In this document: positions 34,990 through 45,256 of the stretch, piece by piece
How positions within the stretch are numbered: position 1 is the first letter of the stretch
Layout: the number at the start of each line of letters is the position of its first letter
NCBI GenBank assembly: GCA_937128055.1
Contig: CAKZMC010000010.1
Location: forward strand, 1 to 45,409
From: an uncultured Actinomycetes bacterium
GTDB lineage: Bacteria > Actinomycetota > Geothermincolia > Geothermincolales > RBG-13-55-18
Reading direction: 5' to 3'
Length of the DNA stretch: 45,409 nucleotides
Position numbers and translations under genes: made by a program
Notes under the pieces: generated by a model
What the model was told of the DNA's origin: nothing
The model's database searches: none
The model's input: the letters and a program-made list of their open reading frames with translations, nothing else

Positions 34990-37482
34990 TCAACTGGGAG
35001 CATGTATCCCGGCCGGCCTCGCTTCACCGGCCTCCTCGGGCTCCCACTCTTCCTTGGGATGCGGCTTTCTGCGGGCGATAATGGTGATGATGGAGGGGAG
35101 CACCAGGAGGCTCGCCGCCAGGGAGACGGCGAGGGAAAGCGCCGTGATGAGCCCGAAGCGGCGGATGGGGGCCATCTTGGAATAGGAGATGACCAGAAAA
35201 GCGCCGGCGGTGGAGACCACGCTGGCCAGGAGGGGTTTGCCCACACGCATCACGGAGATCTCCAGGGCTTCGGCCACACTTGTCTCACGCGAGGAGTATT
35301 CCTCCAGGAAACGATGGGTCACGTGGATGCCGTAATCTATGCCCATGCCGATGATCATGGAAGCCACCAGCACGGTCATCATGTCCAGTTCCCAGCCCAT
35401 GAGGGCCAGGAAACCCATCTCCAGGGATACGCCTGCCACCAGCACCGACAAGGTGGCAATGCCGTAGGTGAGGGAACGGAAGATCAGCACGAGCGCCACT
35501 CCCGAGAGCAGCAGGGCCAGGAGCGCCGTGCGCAACTGCGTGGGGACCAGGTTCCCCAGGAGGTCATAGGTGAGAGGGGTTATCCCACCTACCTTGTACC
35601 CGATGTCCAGCGATCCGAAATAGGCCTCGGCCGTCTCCCTCAGGACGTGGGTCTTGTCGATGGCTTCCCGGTTGCTCTTGGCACCCTCGCTGAAGATGCT
35701 GATCAGGACGGCCTGGTGATCGGCGGAGATCAACTTGCCCTCCTGCGGCCCGAAGAGCTCGCTTATCTCCCGCAGATCCCCTTCCGCCTCGTCCGCGGAT
35801 GAGGGCAGGGCGGCGGCGTAGTCGGCTCCCGGCGCGGCCTTGCCCATCTCGACGCGGTAATCCTGCAGCAGTTCGGCGAGGCAAGAGCTCCCGTTCTGCG
35901 TGAAGTAGGGCGTGGCGGCAAGCCCGTCCTGGAAGTTGCGCATGGCCACCAGCACCCGCGGATCCAGCACGTTCCCGGTGAGGAGGACCACGTCCTCCTG
36001 CTGCCCCCCGAAGATGCGCTCCTGCTCGTACTGGGCCTGCAGCGAGGGGATGTCCTGGGGCGCCAGGGCGCGGAGGTCAGGGGTGGTGGTGAGGCGCAGG
36101 GAACCCAGCACGCAGGCCAGGACCACCAGCGCGTAGATGGTCACCACCGCCCACGGACGGTCCTGTGATATCCCCGCTATCCTCCCCATCGCGTGGTCGA
36201 ACCGAGAGTCCCCCCGCGATGAAAAGATGGCCACTCCGCGGGGGGCCCGTCTGCCTTCCCGGCGTAGCCTGCGGTCCTCCCGCAGGATCATCAGTGCGGG
36301 CAGGAAGGTCACGCTGAGCAGGAAGCAGATGCCTATGCCCACCGCGCCCATGTAACCGAATTCCCGCATGACATCGAAGTCGGAGAAATGGAAGCTCGTG
36401 AACCCGAAGAAGGTGGTGATACAGGCCAGGAAGACGGCCACGCCCACGGTGACCACCGCGCGGTAGGCCGCGCCGCGCTGGTCCTCGCGGATGCCGAATT
36501 CCTCGTAGAAACGGCTCATCATGTAGACGAGGTTCCCCAGGCTTATGCCCAGCACCAGCGGACCGATGACCGCGGAGAGCATGGTGTAGGGAAGGTGCAG
36601 CCAGCCCATGAGCCCGTAGATCCAGACCGCGGACATCACGATCACCGCCAGGGGAAGGAAGATGTCCGTGAACCTCTGGAAAGTCACGTAGAGGAGGGCC
36701 ATGAGCACCGCCACGGCGATGAGGGCGAGCAGCCAGGTGCTCTCTAAGACGTAATTTTCCAGGTCCCGGTCTATGGAGGGATCGCCGCTTATCACCACCC
36801 TCGCCGGCACCTCGCCATCCTCGAAATAGCCGTGGAAGAAATCCTCGAACCTGCGGGCCGCCTCCCGCATCTCCTCCGTGGCAAGGTCGGGGTTGACCTT
36901 GACCCAGATGGTCGCGTACTTCCCGTCCGCGGAGAGGAGCGCGGATCCCTCCTTCTCCACCGTCCACTTGTAGGCCACCGGGTTCGCCAGGTACTGAGAA
37001 ACCCCTTTTTCGATGGCCTCCTCGAAGGGGATGGTGTTCGCGGGATCGGCCGGATCGGGCACCATGGTACCCTCTCCGAAACGCATGATGGTGGCGATGT
37101 CGCTTACCAGCGGCCCGTAGGCCTTGCGCGCCTCGTTCAAGGCGTTGAGGGCGAACCCGGTGAGGAAATGCTCCATGTAGACGTAGTATTCCTCGCCCAC
37201 CTGCTCTTCCATCTCCTTCTCGAGCAGGAGGAATTTCTTGATCATGGGGTAGGTGAGCAGGTAATCGCTCTCCACCATGGGGATCTCGTAGTTGGTGCCC
37301 CCGAAAAGCTGGTCGACTTCCTTGACGGTGCGCGACGTCTCGTACTTGCTGGGGATGAGGTCCTTCTGGCCCGCCTTCACCTCTATAAAGCCCATGCCCA
37401 CCGCCACCGGCACGGTGAGGGCGACGCATGCGATCACCACCATGAGGGCATGATCCCTGCAAATCCGCGCGAAAAACTTCAT
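34990..37482 (-). CDS. MMPL/RND-superfamily exporter
   Basis: Start ATG 37482 (MKFFARICRDHALMVVIACVALTVPVAV). Duplicated RND halves with GISLGNLVYMMSRFYEE and MIIGMGIDYGIHVTHRFLEE. Confidence 0.9.
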   Translation of the reverse strand: MKFFARICRDHALMVVIACVALTVPVAVGMGFIEVKAGQKDLIPSKYETSRTVKEVDQLFGGTNYEIPMVESDYLLTYPMIKKFLLLEKEMEEQVGEEYYVYMEHFLTGFALNALNEARKAYGPLVSDIATIMRFGEGTMVPDPADPANTIPFEEAIEKGVSQYLANPVAYKWTVEKEGSALLSADGKYATIWVKVNPDLATEEMREAARRFEDFFHGYFEDGEVPARVVISGDPSIDRDLENYVLESTWLLALIAVAVLMALLYVTFQRFTDIFLPLAVIVMSAVWIYGLMGWLHLPYTMLSAVIGPLVLGISLGNLVYMMSRFYEEFGIREDQRGAAYRAVVTVGVAVFLACITTFFGFTSFHFSDFDVMREFGYMGAVGIGICFLLSVTFLPALMILREDRRLRREGRRAPRGVAIFSSRGDSRFDHAMGRIAGISQDRPWAVVTIYALVVLACVLGSLRLTTTPDLRALAPQDIPSLQAQYEQERIFGGQQEDVVLLTGNVLDPRVLVAMRNFQDGLAATPYFTQNGSSCLAELLQDYRVEMGKAAPGADYAAALPSSADEAEGDLREISELFGPQEGKLISADHQAVLISIFSEGAKSNREAIDKTHVLRETAEAYFGSLDIGYKVGGITPLTYDLLGNLVPTQLRTALLALLLSGVALVLIFRSLTYGIATLSVLVAGVSLEMGFLALMGWELDMMTVLVASMIIGMGIDYGIHVTHRFLEEYSSRETSVAEALEISVMRVGKPLLASVVSTAGAFLVISYSKMAPIRRFGLITALSLAVSLAASLLVLPSIITIIARRKPHPKEEWEPEEAGEARPAGIHAPS

Positions 37483-37835
37483 CTTTCCCCTTCCTTCGGG
37501 CTCGCTCCCCTGCGAGCCGCAAGCCTTCCCGCAATGCCAACGACGATATTTCCAATCATTATAATTGCTTCGCCGGCGTTTGGTTACCTTCCTTGCATAA
37601 AGCGCCTGCATTCCTCGCAGGCCCACCACCCATCGGACATGGTCTCCCGCCGCCGCGCGTCGCCGGCTGTGCGCGGAGAAACTCCTTTCCACCGCAAGTG
37701 ACGGGGTGATATCCTCGTGCGTGTGGCAGCACGTTCTCCGGGAGGCGCAAAGGGATCGCGGCAGCTCCCCTGGAGGCGCCCGTTGCGGCAACTGCGCACC
37801 GGGAGCGCGCTCCACCATGAGCCAAGGAGTGGAGG

Positions 37836-38930
37836 TTGGCTTATCTTCTCGTAAGCAAGGTCTCAGCGTACCGCGATGACGAGGTCCGCTCCGCCGTCGC
37901 AAGAGCGCTCGACGAGAGCGGCCTCCATTGGGAGGGCAAGTCGGTATTGGTCAAGCCCAACCTCCTGGGTCCCTTTCCGCCGCAATCCGGGGTGGTGACC
38001 CATCCATCCCTCATTCGCGCCTTACGGGAGGAGCTGCTCCGCCGGGGGTGCCGCGTGATGATAGGGGATAACCCGGGGGTGCGGGGTTACGGCATGACGG
38101 CTCGCATGGCCCAGGTGAGCGGGGCCGGGGAGGCGGCGGGAGAGGACTTCGTCAACCTGGGCCTGCGCCCGCGGCAGGTGAGGATGGCGTCGCGCCACGT
38201 CGATCTCGTCTCCGTCTGTTCCGAGGTCTTCGAGGTGGACATCTGGATATCCGTTCCCAAGTTCAAGACCCACATGTCCGCGGTGATCACCGGCGCGGTG
38301 AAGAACAGCTACGGCCTTCTGGTGGGAGGCGAGAAGGCGCGCCTGCATGCCGTCGCCCCGCGCCCGCAGGACTTCGGCGAGCTGCTGGTGGACGTCTACG
38401 CCCTGCGCCCCCCGGACCTGGTGATCATGGACGCGGTGGTGGGCATGGAAGGGAACGGCCCCTCCGGGGGCAAGCTGAGGGAGATCGGCGTCCTCCTTTC
38501 CTCGCGCAGCGGCGGGGTCATCGACCTGGCCATGTGCGCCATGGCCGGGATAGACCCGGCGCGCGTTCCCACCCAGGTGTGGGCGGCACGGTGCGGGCTA
38601 GCGCCTCAGGACCTGGGGGCGGTGGAGGTGGAGGGGGAGATACCCGTGCTGCACGGTTTCAGAAAACCCTCCACCATGGCGCGGCTGGACCCCGGCGGGA
38701 CGGTGCAGAGGCTCATCTTCCGCCGCCTCTCGCGACCGCACCTGGGGGTGGACAGGGAAAGGTGCACGGCCTGCGGATCCTGCCTGCGCGGCTGCCCGGT
38801 GCAGGCCATCTCGCTACGCGATTACCCTCGTTTCGACACGAAAAAGTGCATAGCCTGCTACTGCTGCTATGAGCTTTGTCCCGAGGGAGCCGTCAAGGTC
38901 GGCAGGCTGGTGGCTTTCCTGCGCGGATAG
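37836..38930 (+). CDS. DUF362 domain protein with C-terminal 2x[4Fe-4S] ferredoxin domain
   Basis: TTG start after AAGGAG. VLVKPNLLGPFPPQSGVVTHPSLIRAL, KFKTHMSAVITGAVKNSYGLL; CTACGSCLRGCPVQAI and CIACYCCYELCPEGAV. Confidence 0.92.
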   Translation: MAYLLVSKVSAYRDDEVRSAVARALDESGLHWEGKSVLVKPNLLGPFPPQSGVVTHPSLIRALREELLRRGCRVMIGDNPGVRGYGMTARMAQVSGAGEAAGEDFVNLGLRPRQVRMASRHVDLVSVCSEVFEVDIWISVPKFKTHMSAVITGAVKNSYGLLVGGEKARLHAVAPRPQDFGELLVDVYALRPPDLVIMDAVVGMEGNGPSGGKLREIGVLLSSRSGGVIDLAMCAMAGIDPARVPTQVWAARCGLAPQDLGAVEVEGEIPVLHGFRKPSTMARLDPGGTVQRLIFRRLSRPHLGVDRERCTACGSCLRGCPVQAISLRDYPRFDTKKCIACYCCYELCPEGAVKVGRLVAFLRG

Positions 38931-39025
38931 AAAAGGGGGCCGGGGATTGGTAAGATGATTCTCGATAAATATTCCGGATGGTTCCTGGCAACCTGCCCGT
39001 CCGTCGACTGGAAAGGCGGTAGGCG

Positions 39026-40543
39026 ATGACCATATTCACCGATTTCTACGACCGGGACCTGGTCGGCTTCCCCGAGTTCGTCTTCCTCCATTTCGAGGGC
39101 CGCGACTTCACCAACCTCGAGGTGTACCGCTCCTCCTGCCGCATCGGGAACGCCCTCCACGAGTTCGGCCTGCGTGAGGGCGACGTGCTGCTCATACACA
39201 CGGAGAACATCCCCGAATTCGCCCTGATACTCGCCGCCTGCGCGAAAATGGGCGTCATCTTCTGCCCCACCCTCTTCCTGATCAGCGCCGAGGAGCTTTC
39301 GTGGATAGCCGAGCACTGCGAGGCCAAGTGCGTGGTGACCACGCCGAACCTGCTGGCGAAGGTGCGTGCCGCCTGCCCCCGCTGGATAGAGCAGGGCAAG
39401 GTCATCCTCTGCGAGGGAGAGGAGAGCGGGGTGCTCTCCCTCCAGGAGCTTGTCGGCGACCAACCGGACGAGCTTCCCACCTGCCGCGAGCTTGGCGACG
39501 ACGACGTGGCGGCCCTGCTCTACACCTCGGGCACCACCGGGAAACCGAAGGGCGTGATGCTTACCCACCGCAACCTGGGGAGCAACGCGCGCTCGGCGGC
39601 CGAAACCAACCGCATGACCCGCGGGGAGGTAGCGCTTTCCGCGCTCCCCCTCACCCATTCCTACGGGCTGACCATGTCCCTGCTTCCCTGCATCATCGGC
39701 CTTTCCTGCGTGCTGGTGCGCTGGTTCGAGGCGGAGGAGATATTCGCCTACACGGAAAGTCACCACATAACAACCATGACGGGGGTGCCGGCCATGTATA
39801 TCCAGCTCCTCAACCACCCGCGCGCCCCCCAATACAACGTGCGCAGCTGGAAGAGGCTGCAGAGTGGGGCCGCCCCCCTGCCGGAGGAGGTGCTCCTGGC
39901 CTTCCGGGAGAAGTTCGGGGTGTACATCTACGAGGGTTACGGTCTGACGGAGGCTTCGCCGGTGGTGTCATGCCAGAGGCCGGACATCCCGCTCAAGCCC
40001 GGGTCCGTCGGCCCCCCCATCCGGGGAGTGGAGGTGAGCATACGCGACGAGTTCGAGCGCGTACTCCCCGCGGGCAGCCCGGGAGAGATCTGCGTGCGCG
40101 GGCCCAACGTCATGAAAGGGTACCTCAAGGACCCAGAGGAAACGGAAAGGACCCTGCGCGGCGGCTGGTTACATACCGGAGACATAGGCTACCTCGACGA
40201 GGACGGGTACCTGTATATCGTGGAGAGGAAGAAGGACCTCATCATAACCGGCGGATTCAACCTCTATCCCTCGGAGGTGGAGCAGGTGCTGGAAGCCCAT
40301 CCTGCCGTGCAGGAGGTGGCCGTGGTGGGAGAACCGGACCCCATCAGGGGCGAGGTGGTGCACGCCTTCGTGATATTGCGGGAAGGGAGCGAGGCGTCGG
40401 AGGGGGAGCTGATCGAATATGCCCGCAGATCCCTGGTGTACTACAAGGTCCCGCACCGCATCACTTTTCTCGACGTGATGCCCCGCACCTTCCTGGGTAA
40501 AGTTTCCAGGAAGGAATTGCGCGACCGCCTCCTCCCGCACTGA
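39026..40543 (+). CDS. AMP-dependent acyl-CoA synthetase/ligase
   Basis: ALLYTSGTTGKPKGVMLTH, YEGYGLTEASPVVS, LHTGDIGYLDEDGYLYIVERKKDLIITGGFNLYPSEVE. Confidence 0.95.
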   Translation: MTIFTDFYDRDLVGFPEFVFLHFEGRDFTNLEVYRSSCRIGNALHEFGLREGDVLLIHTENIPEFALILAACAKMGVIFCPTLFLISAEELSWIAEHCEAKCVVTTPNLLAKVRAACPRWIEQGKVILCEGEESGVLSLQELVGDQPDELPTCRELGDDDVAALLYTSGTTGKPKGVMLTHRNLGSNARSAAETNRMTRGEVALSALPLTHSYGLTMSLLPCIIGLSCVLVRWFEAEEIFAYTESHHITTMTGVPAMYIQLLNHPRAPQYNVRSWKRLQSGAAPLPEEVLLAFREKFGVYIYEGYGLTEASPVVSCQRPDIPLKPGSVGPPIRGVEVSIRDEFERVLPAGSPGEICVRGPNVMKGYLKDPEETERTLRGGWLHTGDIGYLDEDGYLYIVERKKDLIITGGFNLYPSEVEQVLEAHPAVQEVAVVGEPDPIRGEVVHAFVILREGSEASEGELIEYARRSLVYYKVPHRITFLDVMPRTFLGKVSRKELRDRLLPH

Positions 40544-40595
40544 ACATGCGCGTCGCCGGCCCGTGCCTTCCCCGCGTTTCCGTACCGCAACGGGC

Positions 40596-41570
40596 TCAAA
40601 GCAGGGACATCCCCTTCTCCTCTCCCACGCGCCTCTCCAACTCGCGCAGGTTATCCATCCCGGGTGACCTCTGCCCCCTCTCCAACTCCCTGACCATGGA
40701 AAGCAGGGCGCTGGTTACGGGGGTTCTTGCCCCCTCCCTGCCGCCCATCTCCACAACTCTTCCGCACAGCCACGTGGCCTCCGTGGCCGCGCCGCTCATC
40801 ACGTCGCGCAGCATGGGAGGCCTCAGGCAACGCCACACGGCCGCCTCCCAGGGGGATTCCGACTCCCGCAGATCTGTGCCCTGCAGCGCAGCCACCCTCA
40901 CGCATTCCTCTGCCGCCTCGCAGGCATAGAGGTCGATCTCCTTCCGCGTGCAAATACCCTCCGGCACCTCCCCCAGCAAGGCACAGAGGGCGCTTACCAC
41001 CCCCGCCGCGCGCACCCTCCTCCACGCTTCCGCCCGCATATCCTCCGCCAAGCCCACGCACGTTGCGCACGGTCTCCCCAGCGCTTCCGCCACCGCGGCC
41101 AAGCCTGAGGGCTCCGTCCAGTCCTGAAGGCCACCCAGGACGAGCGAGCGCAGCTCTTCCACCCGCACCGTCCCGTCTTCCTCTTCCTCCGCCGAAAACC
41201 AGGGCATAGCCGCCAGCGTCCTTTCCTTGCCCGTCATGCCGGCGAGTTCCTCCGCCGCGAAGCCATCCTGCAGGGAAAGGTACAGGGTGTTCCGGTGGAC
41301 GAATGGGCTCAGCGGCCGCAGCGCGTCTCCGCAATCTCCCGCCTTGACCGCCAGGACGATGAGGTCGAAGGGCGCGTCCGCCTCTCCCGGCGCGCACACT
41401 GGCAACTCCTCCTCGGCTTCCATGGCGCCGCACAGGCGAAGCCCCCGCGAGCGCAGCTGCAACCTTCTCTCTTCCCGTTTCTCGTAAAGGGAGACCTCGC
41501 AATCCCCGGCATGCAGCAGGTAAGCCACGAGGCTGCCGGCAGCCCCTGCGCCTATGACGGATATCCTCAT
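40596..41570 (-). CDS. 2-dehydropantoate 2-reductase-like (PanE/ApbA family) protein
   Basis: MRISVIGAGAAGSLVAYLLHAGDCEVSLYEKRE, FDLIVLAVKAGDCGDALRPL; C-terminal ApbA_C-like helical region. Confidence 0.8.
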   Translation of the reverse strand: MRISVIGAGAAGSLVAYLLHAGDCEVSLYEKREERRLQLRSRGLRLCGAMEAEEELPVCAPGEADAPFDLIVLAVKAGDCGDALRPLSPFVHRNTLYLSLQDGFAAEELAGMTGKERTLAAMPWFSAEEEEDGTVRVEELRSLVLGGLQDWTEPSGLAAVAEALGRPCATCVGLAEDMRAEAWRRVRAAGVVSALCALLGEVPEGICTRKEIDLYACEAAEECVRVAALQGTDLRESESPWEAAVWRCLRPPMLRDVMSGAATEATWLCGRVVEMGGREGARTPVTSALLSMVRELERGQRSPGMDNLRELERRVGEEKGMSLL

Positions 41571-41669
41571 GCTTCCTCCCCAACCGCCACCTTGCGCCGC
41601 ATCCAGGGAGAAGATATGGCCACAACCTGGATGAACGCCGTCCCCTGCCGTCCCACGCCCGGTTACGCG

Positions 41670-42899
41670 CTAACCCCCGGCAGTCGGTGCCTGCTCCGTG
41701 GTCGGCTTCTGCTCCGATGCCGGTGCCTGCTGCGGGCTTTCGCCCAGCCCGGGGTCCTCCGGCCCCACGGGGGGGCCTTGCTCGGGCGGGGGAGGCGGCA
41801 CCGGCTTGGAGGTCCAGATGAAGACGGGCGTGCCCACGCTGACGTGCTCGAAGAGCTCGAGGATGGCCCAGTTGGCCATCCTTATGCATCCGTGGGAGTG
41901 GAGGCCCGGGACCAGGTTGCTGGTCCCGTGGATGAGCACCGTGCCGCCGGCGGCGCTGGTGACCAGGGCGCGCACCCCCAGCGGGTTGTTGGGTCCCGGT
42001 TCGATGCGCGGCGGCATGTCCTTGGACCACTCAACGTTGGGATTGATCCAGACAGGATTCTCCTCCTTGCGGATAATGTAATATTTTCCCAGGGGGGTGG
42101 GGTACTTGGGTTCCCCGGTGGCCACGTAATATGTGTTCACCAGCGTGTCCTTGTTGTACCACTTGAGGGTGTTGCCCATGATATCCACCACCAGGACCGT
42201 CTGCACGTCGTCGCTGGAAAGGGAGGGCGGCTTGACCACTACCACCGGCTCCACGACCCGGTTGGAGGAAAGCAAGCCTTCCTCCACCAGCTTGAGGGAG
42301 GCCTCCACGTCCATCCACAGTCCGTCCTGGGAGGGGTGGAAGGTGAGCTTGCCGGTCTGGAAATCGAAGTTCAGCGAGGCGTTCACCACCTCGCGGTCGA
42401 TGGCGGCGGCGATGCCGTTCAATTCCTTGATCAGCAAATCCTTGTTCAGCGTGTACTCCAAGCCTATCTCGATGCTCAGCGGCCGGTTGAGGGCGCGGCG
42501 TAAGGCACGCTCAAACACGGAGCGCTCCCATCCCTGCCGATAGGCCATTTCCACCAGGCCTTCCACGTCGACGTCGAGGCCCATGGCACCCGGGTCTATC
42601 ACCCATTCCCACTCCCGGAACCTCACGGTGAGCGGCATCATAAGGGGAGCCACGACCTGTTCCCGCACGGTCTGCACCGCCTCCTCCCGGGTCATCCCCG
42701 TGACGTCCACGCCCAGCACCACCGTCCTCGGAAACATCTCTCCCCGGTGACGGGAATCGGCATACACCGAGACGGCCGAGGCGACGACGAGAAAAGCGGC
42801 GATCGAGAAGAGGATGAAAAGGACCCAGCGCACGACACCGTTGCGCGGCCTGAGGAACGAAACGGTCTTCTTCCAGTTGCTCATCTTCTTCCTCGGCAT
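41670..42899 (-). CDS. L,D-transpeptidase (YkuD) with N-terminal TM and putative peptidoglycan-binding domain
   Basis: Catalytic motif HGTSNLVPGLHSHGCIRM, TM WVLFILFSIAAFLVVASAVSVYA, Pro-rich C-terminal tail. Confidence 0.92.
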   Translation of the reverse strand: MPRKKMSNWKKTVSFLRPRNGVVRWVLFILFSIAAFLVVASAVSVYADSRHRGEMFPRTVVLGVDVTGMTREEAVQTVREQVVAPLMMPLTVRFREWEWVIDPGAMGLDVDVEGLVEMAYRQGWERSVFERALRRALNRPLSIEIGLEYTLNKDLLIKELNGIAAAIDREVVNASLNFDFQTGKLTFHPSQDGLWMDVEASLKLVEEGLLSSNRVVEPVVVVKPPSLSSDDVQTVLVVDIMGNTLKWYNKDTLVNTYYVATGEPKYPTPLGKYYIIRKEENPVWINPNVEWSKDMPPRIEPGPNNPLGVRALVTSAAGGTVLIHGTSNLVPGLHSHGCIRMANWAILELFEHVSVGTPVFIWTSKPVPPPPPEQGPPVGPEDPGLGESPQQAPASEQKPTTEQAPTAGG

Positions 42900-42971
42900 G
42901 CCTTGTCCTCACCCCTTTTTCCGCATGTTCCCACAGAGCTTGTGACGCACCGCGCGGCCTTCCCGTTCCAC

Positions 42972-43481
42972 CTACCACCTCTGCACGAACTGCTCGAAGT
43001 AGCTGAGAAACGAGTACTCCGAGAGAACCCGCTGCCGCTCCTCGTGCAGGGAACGCAGGGCCCGCATATCCCGGGACGCTCCCCTGCCGCTCTCGCTCTC
43101 GATCAGCCCCACCAGCTCACTGTTGCGCCGCCTGAGCTCCTCCAGGCGCAGGTAGTAATGGGGGATATGCATGGCGAGCAGTTGCTCGCCGCTATAACGC
43201 GAGATTGCTTGGCATCGCGGGCACGCGAAGCATTCCAGCTCTTCCGTCTCCTCCACCTGTGCGTTACAAAGGGGGCACCGCCGTCCGCTTTCCCCTTCCA
43301 GCAATATCCTCTCTCCCGCGAAGTCCTCTCCCGCCCGCCATCTCGGGTTCACCGTCCCGAGCGATCCCCGCCGACAGCAGCTCTTGCCCTCACCGCCGGG
43401 CTGGGAACCGCCCCCGGAGCAATTCTCCTCCTCGCGTTTCCCACGGGATAGATTATCCTCCCCCTTCCGGGAAAATACCAT
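42972..43481 (-). CDS. Zinc-ribbon hypothetical protein
   Basis: Start taken as ATG 43481 (MVFSRKGEDNLS). CPLCNAQVEETEELECFACPRCQ, then a coiled-coil-like C-terminus. Confidence 0.65.
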   Translation of the reverse strand: MVFSRKGEDNLSRGKREEENCSGGGSQPGGEGKSCCRRGSLGTVNPRWRAGEDFAGERILLEGESGRRCPLCNAQVEETEELECFACPRCQAISRYSGEQLLAMHIPHYYLRLEELRRRNSELVGLIESESGRGASRDMRALRSLHEERQRVLSEYSFLSYFEQFVQRW

Positions 43482-43650
43482 GATGCCGGCCGTGCATCTC
43501 CCGCCACCGCGCGCGGGCGGGAGGCCCGGCGCCCCCCGCCCTCTCGTGAACCACCTTACGCAACCCGGCGGCTCTCCCACCTTCTTGCGGCCGCCTCTCT
43601 CCAGCGGGCCCGCTCGGCCCCAGCCCCGCCGAGGGCGGCCCGCGCCCGCG

Positions 43651-44820
43651 CTATTCCTCCTCCGCCTGCTCGGGAACGGGGCCTCCCCCGATAAGCAATC
43701 CGATGATGAGCAGCAGGGCGCCGACGATGAGCATCGCCCAGGGGATATACACCTTTATGAGGTTGATCTCCCCCGCCCCGTCCTTGGCGTCCTCCGCATT
43801 TACCTTGATGGAATCCTGGGTCGACACGTATTCGTAGGAGAACACCTTTCTGGCCTCTCCCATCTGTGACTGCAGGCCCGCGAGCTGCGCGATAGCCGGG
43901 CCCAGCCGCGCATCGCCGGCGTACTTGGCCAGCACGGGCTGCAGCTGGCTCATGCCGCTCAGGTCCAGGCGCATGGAGAGGGTTTCCGCGCTCTTGTAAA
44001 CATCCACGGGTATGCCCGTCTTGGGATCCACCGAAATCTCCTGCTCCATGCTCCAGAGATACTCGATGGGGATCTTCGCCTGCAGCGCCGCGTTCAAGGC
44101 CTGAAGGTCCTCGGCGACCATCACCTGCGCCGCCAGGGCAGCCAGGGCGTCCATGTCCACGCCCATGGCCTTGAGTGAACTCTTCATCTCCTCGACGGTG
44201 GTTTCACTGGGAAAGCCCATGTTCTCCACATAGGCGTCCACCACTGGCTTGTCCTCGCAGGACATCTTGAAGTTGTAGACGGTGATGCCCTCCTTTTCCT
44301 GCTCGTCCACGTACTCCGCCTCCAAGCCCTCGCCGATCTCGCTCTTCCAGAAGGAATAGGTCTCGTCCTTGGAGGTGTCGAAGGTGAAGAACGGGTAATA
44401 GGAACCCTCGCGATCGACCGTGTTCCGCGTGTCCCATGCGTACGCCCGGTCGTCCTTCACGTTCTCCATGGTCTTGCGGTCGAGGGCGTAGACGAACTCC
44501 GAAGCCGGCTGCTGCAAGCCGCCCATGCTGAGGTTCACCGTCTCCTTTATCAAGCCGGTGGAGGAGTCAAACTCGTCTTCCAAGGCCGTTATGCGCTGGG
44601 TGACTTCCAGGGGGACCTTCATCTCCTGTCCCTCCGGCAGCGGCGTCTGGTCGGTGGGGTTGACGTACCAGGTGACCTCGCCCTCGTATGTATTCTCCAC
44701 GTCCACGTCGCTGGGGAGCTTTATCATGGCGTTAACGGCGATCGCCCACCAGAGAATAGCTCCCAGGATGAAGATGATCCCCAGGACTATCATGACCTTG
44801 CTTATCGCCCCTTTCATCAC
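43651..44820 (-). CDS. DUF3068 (PorA-like) family membrane-anchored protein
   Basis: N-terminal TM (VMIVLGIIFILGAILWWAIAVNAMIKLP), DKEGSYYPFFTF-like segment (VDREGSYYPFFTFDTSKDETYSFW), C-terminal TM PWAMLIVGALLLIIGLLIGG. Confidence 0.82.
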   Translation of the reverse strand: MMKGAISKVMIVLGIIFILGAILWWAIAVNAMIKLPSDVDVENTYEGEVTWYVNPTDQTPLPEGQEMKVPLEVTQRITALEDEFDSSTGLIKETVNLSMGGLQQPASEFVYALDRKTMENVKDDRAYAWDTRNTVDREGSYYPFFTFDTSKDETYSFWKSEIGEGLEAEYVDEQEKEGITVYNFKMSCEDKPVVDAYVENMGFPSETTVEEMKSSLKAMGVDMDALAALAAQVMVAEDLQALNAALQAKIPIEYLWSMEQEISVDPKTGIPVDVYKSAETLSMRLDLSGMSQLQPVLAKYAGDARLGPAIAQLAGLQSQMGEARKVFSYEYVSTQDSIKVNAEDAKDGAGEINLIKVYIPWAMLIVGALLLIIGLLIGGGPVPEQAEEE

Positions 44821-45003
44821 TACCTCCTTCTCGAGCCACCTTTGCAGTGCGCGACTTATCCATGCACGCCTCGTGCCTCACGGGTATTTTCTATGCGGTC
44901 GCCGTACTTTCCTTCGCCGCAGCTCCTCCTCCCTCCGCGGCGGCGCCCGCTGGCGCATCGGCACGGGAATATTTTAACCAATGCGCAAGGTAAATTCCTC
45001 CCC

Positions 45004-45172
45004 GGGACGCGTTTCGCGCGCGAGAGAACGGTTGTCCTGCCCCCGCCCTCTCCTTATCAGGCCGTCCTCGCAGGGGAGGAGAGCGCCGCAGGCGTGCCCA
45101 GACTCCACCCATATCCCCTGCGTGGGAATGGCGGCGATGAGCCGTCTGGATGGCCGGACGCACCACGTCTCC
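45004..45172. repeat. Dispersed GC-rich intergenic repeat copy
   Basis: 45004-45031 matches 34829-34856 at 25/28. 45119-45172 aligns to 18194-18250 with obvious shared blocks (TGCG.GGGAATGG..CGGCGA.G.CCGTC...GACGCAC). Confidence 0.55.
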
Positions 45173-45238
45173 CGAGGCTAAAAGCGTCGTTCGAGGAGTG
45201 AACGGGGCCAGTCCCCCTCCACGCTTTTCGAGGACATA

Positions 45239-45256
45239 CCCTGGCCCTGGCCAGGG
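45239..45256. repeat. Perfect 8-bp inverted repeat
   Basis: CCCTGGCC-CT-GGCCAGGG in a non-coding stretch. Confidence 0.4.

Noticed and set aside
40651-42030. 459-aa minus ORF
   Set aside because: Out-of-frame across the PanE-like and L,D-transpeptidase genes; Gly/Arg-rich.
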